From assembly GCA_911728435.2 (NCBI GenBank), contig OU452199.1:4288860-4352859 (forward strand): a stretch of 64,000 bases of DNA, written 5' to 3'. This DNA comes from Apoderus coryli. Its lineage: Eukaryota; Arthropoda; Insecta; Coleoptera; Attelabidae. Positions 39,601 through 44,808 of the stretch are shown here, one piece after another (position 1 is the first letter of the stretch; every line of letters begins with the position of its first letter). A model generated the notes under the pieces. The model made no database searches. It worked only from the letters and a program-made list of their open reading frames with translations, and was not told the DNA's origin. The translations under genes and the position numbers were made by a program.

Positions 39601-42600
39601 CCTTCAGAGGCCAACGCAGGGAAGCTTATCCAACTGGAGAGAAGCGACCTAAGGCGAATTACAGGCCTTTTTACGGGACACCACCCAGTGAAATACCATC
39701 TCAAAAAGATGGGCCTAACCGAGGACGACACTTGTCGGTTTTCAGAGACAACAAAACACGTGCTCTGTGAATGCATGGCACTTTTCTGCAAAAGGCTAAA
39801 ACACCTTGGAGGGGTGACCCTAACACCTGACGAGTCAAGGAATTTAGACCCCAGAGAAATCATCAACTTTATGAAAAGTGTGGGACAGCTGGGCAATTCA
39901 TAGATTAGAGTCATTCAGAAAAGATCTTCTGCAGGTCGAAGCGGGGGGAGGCCAAACCGCCTAAACGACTCCGACAAAACAATCTACCCCTTACCGCTCC
40001 AGTCCTGTCAGTAGGTCGTCCACTAGAAGTGACCACTGAAAAGGAGAAAGAACCCCACCCTGTGGGCAGTCTCTTGGGGCCCTATATGTAACAGTTTCAT
40101 CCTGTGGAAATTTCTATTAACAGTGGCTTAGGTTTAACTTTCACTTACCCTTATAGGCCAATTAGTCGCAGAGTAAGCAGAAGGCACTGAAACCACCAAC
40201 CACTGTCGGCCTTCACCTAAAGTAGTAGTCAGCGATGCAACATTGTCCCCGAAAACTCCATCTTCCTTAGCGGATCGTTCTGAGAAAATTTTCATTAAGA
40301 TATCCGCTGAATTCACATAAAGTTTATCATCGCCCTGAAGGTATAGATGACTTTGATGACTCTAAAACCAATAATTGAATAATTAAAAACAAATAGCATA
40401 AATAACACATGATCTACATTCTTCTCGTAGATTGGGACTAATACTGAATAAAGATAAGACAATATTAAAGATTCATCAGTGGCAGTTTACTGTGGTGAAG
40501 CGTGAAGCTTAAAAAAGTCTTATCTAGGTACAGCTAAAATTAATAGGGATATCTCTACTTCGACAACTGCATACTGCATAAAATATTATAGGTTATGTTT
40601 ATAAGTGTAGTTTAATGCAATTAAACGCTGGCAACTATGTTTATATGAAGAGCGACAGCCGGCCGTCAGCTGGTTGTATATAGGGTATATACCGGAGTGG
40701 CAGCGTTGCCGATTGTTGCTGAATTATATATGAAAACGCATTGAATCACGCTTGATCTGCATAGGAACATGTATGCTAATAGGCGCTATTGGTGTGTCAG
40801 AGGACACAAGCACTGGCAAGGTTGTCAAATGCCGTGCAAAGCTAAGAGAGGGACCCCAATAAATAATGTATACAAGAATAAACAAAGAGGGAAATATATG
40901 TACATTATGGTTGAAAATTGTATAACTTAATTTATTTACGAATTGCTTGTTACATAAAGCAACAAGACTCTTAGTTATATTGGAAATTAGTTTCACACTA
41001 CCATGCTTTCACCATACGGGCCGTTTCTTTGATCCAATAACTCATCAGGGGTGATCGGCAGGCAGTGTGACGCAAATTTCCCAAACACATCTCTTTGTCA
41101 ATTGATTTATTAAACGAAATAAATTATCAATCATCAAAGTGGAGTGTCAGTTTCAAATAAAAGAAAACAAACAAAAACTTTCAAAGTCAACTCCACAAAA
41201 AACTTTTAATTTAGTTATGTACAGGAAATGTTTGTTTTCGTGTAATGTCATTCATGTTTGATGTTTTTTCTGTACCTACACAGATGTTTTTGTAAGAATG
41301 GACTGATGATGGCTTGTTAAGCCGAAACTGGTTTCCTTTACATAACTAAATTAAAAGTTTTTGTGGAGTTGACTATGAAAGTTTTTGTTTGTTTTCTTTT
41401 ATTTGGATTTGATTTATTGTTTAAATTTTATAGGGAGAAATATAATAACACAACAAAACAAGCCGCCACTGATATTCACTTAAGAAATAACTTACCATGC
41501 ATGGATTTATTGCCAAGGCACTTTTGACAAAATCCAAGTGAATTAAAGCGGTTTTCGTAGTTAGATTCGATTGGCAATCGACATTACTATTGTCTGCATC
41601 ATTTTGATTGTCGTTTGTAAACTCTATCGAGTCCTCTTTTACCATCCATAACTGGTAACCCTCCGTAGCAAATTCCTTAAAATTAAAAATCACATTTCCA
41701 TTATTTGAAATCAAAAGATCGGAAAATTTGGCGGTCGCATCAGGAATAAAAAATTCTAGAGAATACTTTCCCCTACCTGGAAAATACTTACTCGCTTACC
41801 ATTGATAGTATCCTTAACGGATTCTTGCGCTGTATATCCACATTCAAACCATAATCCCATCCCAAAGAACACATCAGTAACGCTCCAAAAGTAGACCACA
41901 TACCAATCCCACCTTCCGACCAAGCCGCGACTAAGGCACAACCGTCTGGCGTCCAAATTACGTCACCCACGGCACCGGGACAACCCGGGTAATCTTTGCT
42001 GCCTAGGATGCAATTGTGGGACAGTTCTAGGCCGCCTGTGCTTTCGTCCACGTAGTAAACAGCACATTCTGAACTGCAAACAATAATGATGATGAATGAG
42101 TGCTTTAAATACACCGAATTAAAAGTAAATCTTAAGATATTTGCAAAGAATCTGAAACTTACTTGGCTCTACCAAACGTGATCAATCTATATTTGTGGTT
42201 TATTGTTGTACAAGTCGCATCTTCAATAGTTTGTGCCCAAATCCCCTGGACTTGCTGAAATAATTAATTAATTAACAAAAATTCATCTCACAATTTAAGT
42301 TGTCAAGTAGGCAATCAAATTCGTTGCACAGTGATCATAGCTCAGACATGCAGATTACTGTCATTGTCACAGTTTTCATTGTTGCATTTTGTTTCCTCAC
42401 GGACAGACCGACACTTTAAATTCACAATAATTATATCATTTATATAAATACTAAGTAAAACTAGAACTAACCACAAAGTCAAAGATATGTTACTTACATT
42501 AGGATCAAATTTCAATGAAGGTGCCGTTAAAAACGCCGCTCTGCCGTCATTCAGAACTATGGAAAAGCCTCCAACTAACGGTGAATACTCTATATCTACT

Positions 42601-43572
42601 ATATAAGTATTTTCCTCGACAATAGGTATTGCTAAAAAGTTATTGTGTTGATTTATTATCAATATTTATATATTTAATATATAAACACCAAAAGAACGAA
42701 CCTTTTGAAACTTGTTGATTGATACAAAATGGTATCCGCCTTAAGTCTAATGTATAATCTCGATTTTGAGTACCATCCCATCGGTACCTTAACACATGAC
42801 CCTCAGTTGTAGATAACATAATCTCTGTCATGGTAATACAGACAATACCGGTGATTTTACCATCCCAAACCATAATTTCATCACACTAAATAATAATGAA
42901 TTACTCTAATACTCCAAATTCTTCTTCTTAAAAAAAAACAATCATATATCTAATATCTAACAGCTACTCACCAAAGTAAGCTTCAAAGGAGGTATAGTTT
43001 CTCTAATAAAAAGCTCCGCACTATCACGTCTTAAATTGGCATGAGGTGAATCAGTCTGTATGTAGAGGCCTTTTTGATCAGTTACATCTAATTTATAATA
43101 TAACAGGTGTCCTTCAGAAGTCTAGAAAATGCATACAATATTAACGATAACTAGTTAGTAAGAGTTCAAAAACTTACAGCTATAACTATTTTACTTGAAT
43201 CTGGTTTCCATTCGACTATAACATTTGTCCCATATTTTTCTACCGAATGGGCAGATCGGCGGTGGAATACTATTGGGACACATGGCTAAAAGATTTAAAT
43301 TGAATTGTATATGAATGTAGATTATAATTTATTATTTATTTGTCCATTGCTTGTAACTTCCACAGAAAACGTATTGTATTGTATTAGAAGCATAATACTT
43401 ATACTAATAGTTATGTAAATTTGTTGTCTACCTTGCAAAACCATATTGCTAAAGAATCATCAGTTAAAATAGCAAACAAGATTCTATCTCTATTACAGCT
43501 TATTTGTTTTAGATTGTATTGACCCAGTTCGGGAATTTTGATAATTTTTGGCCAACCAATTGGAAAATACAT
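5585..43572 (-). CDS. RIC1: RIC1, RAB6A-GEF complex partner 1 (25 exons)
   Basis: Conserved partner of RGP1 in the guanine-nucleotide exchange factor for the Golgi GTPase RAB6; the Drosophila homolog is Rich. Coding exons in transcript order: 43572-43432, 43285-43178, 43121-42972, 42885-42702, 42631-42498, 42254-42163, 42073-41800, 41675-41496, 40361-40149, 38408-38240, 35027-34836, 30574-30393, 30331-30236, 25735-25588, 25530-25421, 20416-20285, 20228-19989, 19924-19810, 18694-18352, 11808-11540, 11475-11267, 6641-6474, 6417-6281, 6223-6035, 5963-5585. Every junction has GT/AG and all phases agree. The sum is 4554 nt, giving 1517 residues against about 1420 in human and fly. The start (MYFPIGWPK) matches the family N-terminus, and the end (CVIS) resembles the usual C-terminal CSVS. 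The gene looks intact despite many nested elements. Confidence 0.95.
6770..8790 (+). pseudogene. non-LTR retrotransposon, RT plus RNase H (LOA/I-like)
   Basis: Plus-strand remains in a RIC1 intron. About 6780-7350 carries RT pieces including '[11 protein letters not shown]' (motif C, catalytic Asp pair) after a badly broken N-terminal part. About 7394-8023 is the RT thumb/connection, ending in '[17 protein letters not shown]', the start of an RNase H domain. A frameshift near 7975 moves the rest to 7978-8541: '[12 protein letters not shown]', '[12 protein letters not shown]' and '[15 protein letters not shown]', the RNase H catalytic blocks. An A-run near 8777-8788 may be the tail. RT plus RNase H without LTRs fits the LOA/I group. 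At least three frame breaks show it is dead. Confidence 0.8.
8791..9540. other. RIC1 intron; no gene recognised
   Basis: Higher GC than its surroundings. ORFs on both strands (8844-9059 plus, 8872-9174 minus) overlap one another, show no family I know and include a GCTGCT-rich stretch near 9178-9245. It could be the leader or ORF1 region of another retroelement, but I see no diagnostic motif. Confidence 0.3.
9545..10093 (+). pseudogene. THAP-domain gene fragment, frameshifted
   Basis: Around 9560-9610 one frame reads '[15 protein letters not shown]'. A shift near 9610 continues in the 9587-10093 frame with '[21 protein letters not shown]', then '[18 protein letters not shown]'. The spacing of the Cys pair, FP, W and final C-x2-HF is that of a THAP DNA-binding domain. 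A polar, Ser/Pro-rich tail follows, and the frame ends in AT-rich sequence near 10093. It is probably the 5' part of a P-type transposase or THAP gene inserted in the RIC1 intron. No downstream transposase portion is visible. Confidence 0.6.
10094..11013. other. RIC1 intron; short unrecognised ORF
   Basis: AT-rich up to about 10370, then GC-richer sequence containing a 70-codon ORF (10458-10670, plus) with no recognisable domain. Around 10675-10735 an ACGGAAAATAAAAG(C/T)AAC unit appears twice. No confident gene. Confidence 0.3.
11014..11117 (-). ncRNA. hammerhead ribozyme motif, type I (best example)
   Basis: On the minus strand: stem I arm UCACCA, then CUGAUGA (11075-11081), stem II GUCG-UGUAU-CGAC, GAA, stem III ACGG/CCGU, cleavage base C, then UGGUGA closing stem I with six perfect pairs. 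Stem I continues after an internal loop as a long outer helix, CGAGAGTTTGTCTGTCAAC at 11014-11032 pairing with 11097-11117. All invariant core bases are present. Such type I hammerheads with tiny stem III are known from Penelope-like elements and retrozymes. Self-cleavage is inferred, not shown. Confidence 0.75.
11267..11808 (-). CDS. RIC1: RIC1 exons 20 and 21
   Basis: Exon 20 (11808-11540, 269 nt) encodes '[21 protein letters not shown]', '[13 protein letters not shown]' and '[20 protein letters not shown]', the second conserved block of the family (vertebrate [20 protein letters not shown]). Exon 21 (11475-11267, 209 nt) is a less conserved Ser/Pro-rich segment ending 'GDEIE'. The intron between them is 64 bp. 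Confidence 0.93.
12365..12545 (+). mobile_element. hammerhead-bearing repeat (retrozyme/Penelope-like)
   Basis: CUGAUGA at 12457-12463 is followed by stem II UGGCU-UGUUG-AGCC, GAA and stem III ACUAGU, with GGA/UCC closing stem I. Forty bases on is the conserved terminus TTTTGTGGAGTTGAC (about 12514-12528) and an A/T-rich GAAAGTTTTTGTTTG run. The same order and nearly the same bases occur at 41290-41403. It interrupts the left arm of the long inverted-repeat element, so it is the younger insertion. Confidence 0.6.
13156..13259 (+). pseudogene. THAP-domain first exon in foldback element
   Basis: The ATG at 13156 opens '[16 protein letters not shown]' (after a short leader) and '[10 protein letters not shown]', the first half of a THAP zinc finger, then a GTAAGA donor at 13260. 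A candidate second exon at about 13690-13757 (after TTTTGTAG, before GTAAAA) reads '[13 protein letters not shown]', where the last metal ligand His is replaced by Cys and the central Trp is missing. No transposase core follows. It probably belonged to the P-type element whose inverted repeats surround it. Confidence 0.5.
13760..14281 (+). mobile_element. non-LTR retroelement 3' end with (TTA)n tail
   Basis: AATTTTGGGATTACAAATAAACTGC followed by about seven ATT/TTA units at 14262-14281 resembles the 3' ends at 23520-23553 and 29190-29236, which are also AATAAA-like followed by ATT repeats. No coding part remains in this copy. Its upstream limit is not visible. Confidence 0.4.
15146..17670. 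mobile_element. MITE-bounded segment carrying a captured gene fragment
   Basis: A TIR of about 26 bp occurs three times: direct at 15146-15171 (TAAGGGAACGAGCGATTATT...) and 17510-17535, and inverted at 17647-17670. The 17510-17670 part is a self-contained 161-bp MITE. The outer pair (15146 with 17670) encloses 2.5 kb including an MDC1-like coding fragment. This is the arrangement expected of a Pack-type element (gene fragment caught between transposon ends), or of a host fragment flanked by two MITE insertions. No clear target duplication is visible. A further piece of the MITE's interior recurs near 49045-49088. Confidence 0.5.
15167..17500 (-). pseudogene. MDC1-like TQ-repeat gene fragment
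   Basis: Open but shifted frames on the minus strand read, in order: 17500-17215 (includes 'SFVFVPETQ'), 17181-16655, 16640-15965, 15955-15669 and 15505-15167. A unit of the form [DE][DN]I[FY]-x-Q-x-TQ-x-[LI] recurs at least six times ([55 protein letters not shown]). Such acidic TQ repeats are typical of insect MDC1/Mu2-like checkpoint mediators, where TQ motifs are phospho-docking sites. Neither an FHA nor a BRCT domain is present. At least four frameshifts and no splice sites suggest a dead, possibly processed, fragment. Naming it MDC1 is inference. Confidence 0.5.
17671..18351. other. RIC1 intron; no gene recognised
   Basis: An ORF of 78 codons on the plus strand (17724-17960) has no recognisable motif. 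Nothing else could be assigned. Confidence 0.3.
18352..18694 (-). CDS. RIC1: RIC1 exon 19: low-complexity linker
   Basis: 343 nt, phase 1 to 2, residues about 954-1068. It is Ser/Thr/Asn rich and includes a run of eight Asn encoded by an AAT repeat (about 18455-18478) followed by more Asn. This corresponds to the variable, Ser-rich linker after the RIC1 domain in other animals, so length and repeats are tolerated. The donor is GTGAGA. The next intron is 6.5 kb and contains the MDC1-like fragment and the long inverted-repeat element. Confidence 0.85.
18770..19420 (+). pseudogene. RT C-terminal fragment of a non-LTR element
   Basis: Plus strand, in mixed frames, with blocks typical of the C-terminal part of a mobile-element reverse transcriptase: 'QFKYL', '[10 protein letters not shown]', '[16 protein letters not shown]', '[16 protein letters not shown]', '[15 protein letters not shown]' and '[11 protein letters not shown]'. 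Several frameshifts break it. It is a different family from the other RTs in the window. The catalytic YxDD part is absent, so it is 5'-truncated. It lies in the 1.1-kb RIC1 intron between exons 18 and 19. Confidence 0.65.
19425..19520. repeat. dispersed ~95-bp repeat, copy 1
   Basis: This segment (AGGGCTATCTGTATGCC ... TTCGTCATTAAGGAT ... GATACC-like end) matches 25797-25890 over its whole length with scattered differences and in the same orientation. Both copies are in RIC1 introns. The family is not recognised. Confidence 0.55.
19810..20416 (-). CDS. RIC1: RIC1 exons 16-18: core RIC1 domain
   Basis: Exon 16 (20416-20285) encodes '[19 protein letters not shown]' and '[15 protein letters not shown]'. 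Exon 17 (20228-19989) encodes '[18 protein letters not shown]', '[13 protein letters not shown]' and '[12 protein letters not shown]'. Exon 18 (19924-19810) encodes '[15 protein letters not shown]' and 'LVRFLRAIG'. This is the most conserved part of the family (helical RIC1 domain, Pfam PF07064), residues about 792-954. Introns here are 56 and 64 bp. All family landmarks are present. Confidence 0.95.
20420..22290. other. RIC1 intron 15 proximal part; no gene recognised
   Basis: About 1.9 kb with only short chance ORFs on both strands (for example 20577-20819 and 21126-21353 plus). An A-run near 21862-21870 preceded by AT-rich sequence may be a retroelement tail. No domain seen. Confidence 0.35.
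22290..23553 (+). pseudogene. non-LTR RT, 5'-truncated, with (ATT)n tail
   Basis: From about 22304 the frame gives '[21 protein letters not shown]' (RT motif B) split from '[11 protein letters not shown]' (motif C with Asp pair), then the thumb. A stop at about 22817 and another near 22966 interrupt it. The frame resumes to 23401 ([14 protein letters not shown]... to a TAA). The 3' UTR ends with TAATAAAGC and ATT repeats (about 23529-23553). The catalytic motif A is missing because the copy is 5'-truncated. No RNase H is present. A Jockey/CR1-type lineage is likely. Confidence 0.75.
23800..25401 (+). pseudogene. non-LTR RT remnant next to RIC1 exon 15
   Basis: Three shifted frames (23823-24098, 24118-24792, 24786-25187) plus a last piece to 25401 cover most of an RT. 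Landmarks are '[13 protein letters not shown]' around 24100, '[12 protein letters not shown]' (motif A, Asp retained), '[11 protein letters not shown]' (motif B), '[11 protein letters not shown]' (motif C), then the thumb and C-terminus ending 'RRCMGNFY'. Frame breaks at about 24098, 24780 and 25187 show decay. It is related to the RT at 57826-59313. Its end lies about 19 bp from the exon 15 donor of RIC1. Confidence 0.75.
25421..25735 (-). CDS. RIC1: RIC1 exons 14 and 15
   Basis: Exon 14 (25735-25588) encodes '[19 protein letters not shown]' and '[15 protein letters not shown]', almost identical to the human sequence. Exon 15 (25530-25421) encodes '[16 protein letters not shown]' and ends '...ILQRT' at a GTAAGT donor. 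They are separated by a 57-bp intron. The plus-strand RT remnant (to 25401) ends only about 19 bp beyond this donor, so an insertion landed almost on the splice site without destroying it. Confidence 0.94.
25797..25890. repeat. dispersed ~95-bp repeat, copy 2
   Basis: Second copy of the 19425-19520 repeat (AAGGGCCATCTGCATGCC ... TTCGTCATTAAGGATAG ... GATACCAAACACG), lying in the long intron between RIC1 exons 13 and 14. Confidence 0.55.
26548..26591 (-). ncRNA. degenerate hammerhead motif
   Basis: On the minus strand: GCCACTGATCATGG, stem II-like GGGAC...GUCUU, then GAAACAUGUA. It follows the pattern of the intact motif at 63324-63370, but the core CUGAUGA is altered to CUGAUCA and stem II has a mispair, so it is probably inactive. 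It is a relic of the same repeat family. Confidence 0.4.
26600..29040. other. RIC1 intron 13; no gene recognised
   Basis: About 2.4 kb of AT-rich sequence. Facing ORFs at 27262-27478 lie on opposite strands over the same bases and are chance. Several short strings like CACCCTGTATA (27543, 28640) resemble mariner-type termini, but no pairing partner was found. A perfect 36-bp palindrome lies at 28571-28606. Confidence 0.35.
28571..28606. repeat. perfect 36-bp palindrome
   Basis: TTAAATGACTAAAATAAT is followed directly by its exact reverse complement. It has no spacer and no known function here. It may be the fused ends of a decayed short inverted-repeat element. Confidence 0.7.
29040..29236 (+). 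mobile_element. non-LTR 3' end with (ATT)n tail
   Basis: Ends CAATAAAGTC followed by about six ATT units at 29217-29236, like the tails near 14262 and 23529. The coding part is absent, so this is a very short 5'-truncated insertion. Confidence 0.45.
29260..29990 (+). pseudogene. retrotransposon endonuclease-to-RT linker fragment
   Basis: The frame 29272-29766 reads '[12 protein letters not shown]', '[11 protein letters not shown]' (the SDH block at the C-terminal end of an APE-type endonuclease) and the linker ('[21 protein letters not shown]', '[12 protein letters not shown]'). After a shift near 29755 it continues in 29732-29977 (AYLEQRL... 'EVNEYFQ'). It stops just before RT motifs would start. 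RIC1 exons 13 and 12 follow at 30236-30574, so any continuation at 30790 would belong to a separate insertion or be split around the exons. Confidence 0.65.
30236..30574 (-). CDS. RIC1: RIC1 exons 12 and 13
   Basis: Exon 12 (30574-30393, 182 nt) encodes '[17 protein letters not shown]' and '[16 protein letters not shown]', matching the vertebrate block before 'GQLIMMQRD'. Exon 13 (30331-30236, 96 nt) encodes '[17 protein letters not shown]', matching PPVVLAQSVENVW. It is the start of the RIC1 family domain. The intervening intron is only 61 bp, whereas the flanking introns are 4.3 and 4.5 kb and full of retroelement pieces. Confidence 0.93.
30790..34560 (+). pseudogene. non-LTR RT copy A, split by a 2.5-kb insertion
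   Basis: Part 1 (30790-31056) encodes '[20 protein letters not shown]' and '[13 protein letters not shown]'. Part 2 (33565-34560) resumes '[14 protein letters not shown]', '[13 protein letters not shown]' (motif A), '[11 protein letters not shown]' (motif B) and then the thumb; the frames break near 34030 and again near 34380, and the motif C region is deleted. The 3' UTR ends CCCGTTAATTTAATAAAAT with A-rich sequence near 34560. The minus-strand copy at 50160-51470 is closely similar and lacks the insertion, which fixes the insertion point at 31056/33565. Confidence 0.8.
31057..33564. mobile_element. 2.5-kb DNA transposon, possibly EnSpm/CACTA-like
   Basis: Terminal inverted repeats CCCAACTAGCAATT (31057-31070) and AATTGTTAGTTGGG (33551-33564) match at 13 of 14 positions. 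Comparison with the empty homologous site in copy B indicates a 2-bp duplication, AT (31055-31056 and 33565-33566). The interior is AT-rich with many TTTTATAAA(A/C) motifs. The only protein trace is '[15 protein letters not shown]' at about 32007-32052, a motif I associate with animal EnSpm/CACTA-type proteins. The region before it is full of stops. Non-autonomous and decayed; superfamily is uncertain. Confidence 0.6.
34698..34729. repeat. strong hairpin
   Basis: AAAGCCCTTTACTT, loop AAAA, then the exact complement AAGTAAAGGGCTTT: a 14-bp perfect stem in a RIC1 intron, about 107 bp after the exon 11 donor. It looks like a bacterial intrinsic terminator, but here it is embedded between host exons and in the midst of eukaryotic sequence. 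It may be the two ends of a tiny inverted-repeat element. Confidence 0.7.
34836..35027 (-). CDS. RIC1: RIC1 exon 11
   Basis: 192 nt, phase 1 to 1, residues 549-613. It encodes '[18 protein letters not shown]', '[14 protein letters not shown]' and '[10 protein letters not shown]', corresponding to the CYNINDRQEELRVYLR and ADCSICLYSI region of human RIC1. A strong hairpin lies about 107 bp past the donor (34698-34729). A truncated mariner 5' end starts about 67 bp upstream of the acceptor. Confidence 0.92.
35094..35371 (+). pseudogene. mariner 5' end, truncated
   Basis: It begins TACGAGGGTTGCC, a mariner-like terminus. It then encodes, after a leader, '[24 protein letters not shown]' in two blocks and '[18 protein letters not shown]', the N-terminal helix-turn-helix of a mariner transposase. 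It stops abruptly at about 35371, where retrotransposon RT sequence starts. The catalytic domain is missing. Confidence 0.65.
35372..35904 (+). pseudogene. non-LTR RT fragment
   Basis: From 35375 the frame reads '[14 protein letters not shown]' (motif B end), '[11 protein letters not shown]' (motif C), and continues in 35557-35904 with '[16 protein letters not shown]', '[10 protein letters not shown]' and '[13 protein letters not shown]'. It lacks everything upstream of motif B and ends where the hammerhead arm begins at 35895. Confidence 0.75.
35895..38102. mobile_element. 2.2-kb element with inverted hammerhead arms
   Basis: The left arm (about 35895-35995) and right arm (about 38003-38102) are inverted copies. 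Both run from CAAACTATAACGTCACCTCCACAAAAC at the outer end to a hammerhead motif at the inner end: CTGATGA on the minus strand at 35983-35989 and on the plus strand at 38008-38014. Both ribozymes are imperfect (stem III mispaired on the left; GAUA for GAAA on the right). The 2 kb between encodes nothing recognisable; 36720-36900 and 37340-37400 are GC-richer and might be a solo LTR. The layout parallels the palindrome at 63265-63980. Confidence 0.55.
36000..37990. other. interior of the hammerhead-arm element; no gene seen
   Basis: Only short chance ORFs (for example 36366-36551 plus and 37820-38038 minus). A stretch at about 36720-36900 has the look of a promoter or LTR (CCTCTTTTGAGGCATAATATGGG followed by ATCAGATTCG), but I found no matching second copy or target duplication. 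Confidence 0.3.
38240..38408 (-). CDS. RIC1: RIC1 exon 10
   Basis: 169 nt, enters in phase 0 and leaves in phase 1, residues 493-549. It encodes '[23 protein letters not shown]' in two family blocks and '[12 protein letters not shown]', very close to vertebrate KKWKLFGNITQE. The donor is GTAATT. This lone exon lies between two inserted elements: the hammerhead arm ending at 38102 and the RT-RNase H insertion beginning at 38516. Confidence 0.92.
38516..40108. mobile_element. twin-primed RT-RNase H retrotransposon insertion
   Basis: The 3' part (about 38984-40108, plus) encodes an RNase H domain ('WYTDGSKG', '[13 protein letters not shown]', '[12 protein letters not shown]', '[15 protein letters not shown]') and the C-terminus to 39903, with one frameshift near 39190. 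The 5' part (38540-38980) reads only on the minus strand as RT: '[15 protein letters not shown]' (motif C) onward. The two parts meet at about 38981 in opposite orientation. An 11-bp target duplication, AATTTCTATTA, lies at 38505-38515 and 40109-40119. Inverted 5' part plus duplication is the classic product of twin priming. It is the same general family as 6770-8790. Confidence 0.8.
40149..40361 (-). CDS. RIC1: RIC1 exon 9
   Basis: 213 nt, phase 0 to 0, residues 422-492. It contains '[13 protein letters not shown]', matching vertebrate LQGEDRLYLN, and ends 'TNWPIR', matching SNWPIR. It has a clean TTTTAG acceptor and a GTAAGT donor. A twin-primed retrotransposon ends only 40 bp downstream of the donor side (at about 40108). 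Confidence 0.93.
40362..40990. other. RIC1 intron 8; no gene recognised
   Basis: No ORF with a recognisable domain. The segment 40655-40725 (GACAGCCGGCCG ... GGTATATACCGGAGTGGCAG) resembles the flank of the hammerhead at 11100-11150 (GGTATATACTCCAC), so it is probably part of the hammerhead repeat that follows. Confidence 0.35.
40991..41072 (-). ncRNA. hammerhead motif, partly degraded
   Basis: On the minus strand: UCACCC, CUGAUGA (41042-41048), a weakened stem II, GAAACGGCCCGUA, then UGGUGA. It matches the motif at 11014-11117 almost base for base in stem I and stem III. An outer helix TCACACTACC / GGCAGTGTGA again encloses it. Stem II has lost pairing, so activity is doubtful. Confidence 0.6.
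41157..41403 (+). mobile_element. hammerhead repeat with inverted arms
   Basis: The right arm (41333-41403) and left arm (41157-41228) are nearly exact inverted copies, ending outside in AAAAGAAAACAAACAAAAAC and containing the TTTTGTGGAGTTGAC terminus. Between them the plus strand has CUGAUGA (41303-41309), stem II UGGCU-UGUUA-AGCC, GAA, stem III ACUGGU and GGA/UCC closing stem I. It closely matches 12365-12545. Only the right arm has a ribozyme; the left arm is cut off at that point. Confidence 0.6.
41496..43572 (-). CDS. RIC1: RIC1 exons 1-8: N-terminal WD40 propeller
   Basis: Residues 1-421. Exon 1 (141 nt) gives '[18 protein letters not shown]' and ends 'AIWFCK'. Exons 2-7 carry typical propeller blades: '[13 protein letters not shown]' (exon 2), '[12 protein letters not shown]' (exon 4), '[14 protein letters not shown]' (exon 5), and '[23 protein letters not shown]' split into blades in exon 7. 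Exon 8 ends 'INPCM', the same place as in human RIC1. Introns here are short (about 56-245 bp) and free of obvious elements, unlike those further downstream. The start codon at 43572 is chosen by homology. Upstream 43573-44403 holds no further exon I can see. Confidence 0.93.
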
Positions 43573-44403
43573 ATTTATGAATAAATTTATTTTACAATGT
43601 TCATATTACACTTAAATGTTAACTAAGATTTCTAAAAATTAAAAATTCTCACACATATTTAATTAAAAGCACTGTTATTGTTTTTATTAAATTTGATTAA
43701 AATATTTTTTGTCTTGTTGTCAAAATACTTTCAATATGTCAGTCAATTGTCAATATCAAATTAGAGGTGCATATTCTAAGACTGTCATTACGAAATACAG
43801 CTGCTAATTACAGAGATTTGATTTCGTAACGAAGCAAATTGCTATTTTCATAATACCATTGTATTTATAATGCTTAGAAAGACAATGATAATACTAACTA
43901 AATAATAACCTTAAATTGAAATCAAACGTGTTTCCTGCTTTCCTGTTTAAAAAAACTACTGTTAGCTTTTAACAATTTGATGGTACGCAGTATCCTTCAT
44001 CTCAGTTCGGCTGAACTGATGTGATATGATCACCTTTTTCTTAACAAGTGATAATGTTACATGAATTCAGATGACCTGAATTGTCGAAGAAAAATGTCGA
44101 AGTGTATACATAATATCTTATTCATTTGAAATATTGTGATGAAAATTATATGGATTGTTTACTGTTTAATTTTACGGTTGGGATCAGTTACCTTAGACAA
44201 TAGCGCGATACCGGTTACTAGGGATCCATTATACTACCGGGCTACCATCCCTACTCTCGTATTGAAAAAATGACATTCAACATGTCACAATCAAAAAGTC
44301 AAAATTTTAATTTTTTAAATTTTATTTGAAACTTATTCTTAATTGGAAAATTACATATTATGTACCTACCTATTTACAATAATATAATATAAAACAAAAG
44401 ATC
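43573..44403. other. RIC1 upstream region
   Basis: Between the RIC1 start codon and the stop of the next minus-strand gene. It should hold the RIC1 promoter and 5' UTR, but no TATA box or start-site motif is clear. No ORF of note. Confidence 0.4.
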
Positions 44404-44808
44404 CTAAGGTGTAAGATAATCAATGCCTTGAAGATGCCCTTCATCGCGAGCTTGCTGTCGTGCCAAACGTTCTTTATCAAAACCATCAATACCTAAACCT
44501 AAGCGTTCAATCGCCTTTTCACCTAAAACTCCATTAAGTTCTTGATATTGTCTTGATCTTCTGATGCCCACATCTGTATCAAATGGCCAATCAACATTTT
44601 TGTGCAGCACTGGATGACCCGCAAGGTTGAATTGTACTAAATCTCTAATAAGAGTTATTGCTGCTGATGAATGGGAGATCAGACCCAAGAAGAGAAGAAA
44701 CTGGAAAGGAAACATACTTAAAACCATAAATTCAAATGATTTTATTGGACTTACTTAGCATGTCCAGACGCACTCAAAAACTTAACTTACCGTAAATTTT
44801 ATATCCAT
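44404..44808 (-). CDS. small secreted protein, 104 residues
   Basis: Two exons. Exon 1 (44808-44791) has six codons, MDIKFT, before a GTAAGT donor. Exon 2 (44700-44404) starts in phase 0 after TTTCCAG and ends TAG. The joined N-terminus MDIKFTFLLFLGLISHSSA is a textbook signal peptide. The mature part is polar and charged with no Cys, including 'WPFDTDVGIRRSRQYQEL', 'GLGIDGFDKERLARQQ' and a C-terminal 'IDYLTP'. No family recognised. It is divergent from the small gene at 45722 and lies just upstream of RIC1 on the same strand. RR and KR sites could allow processing into peptides, but this is speculation. Confidence 0.75.
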
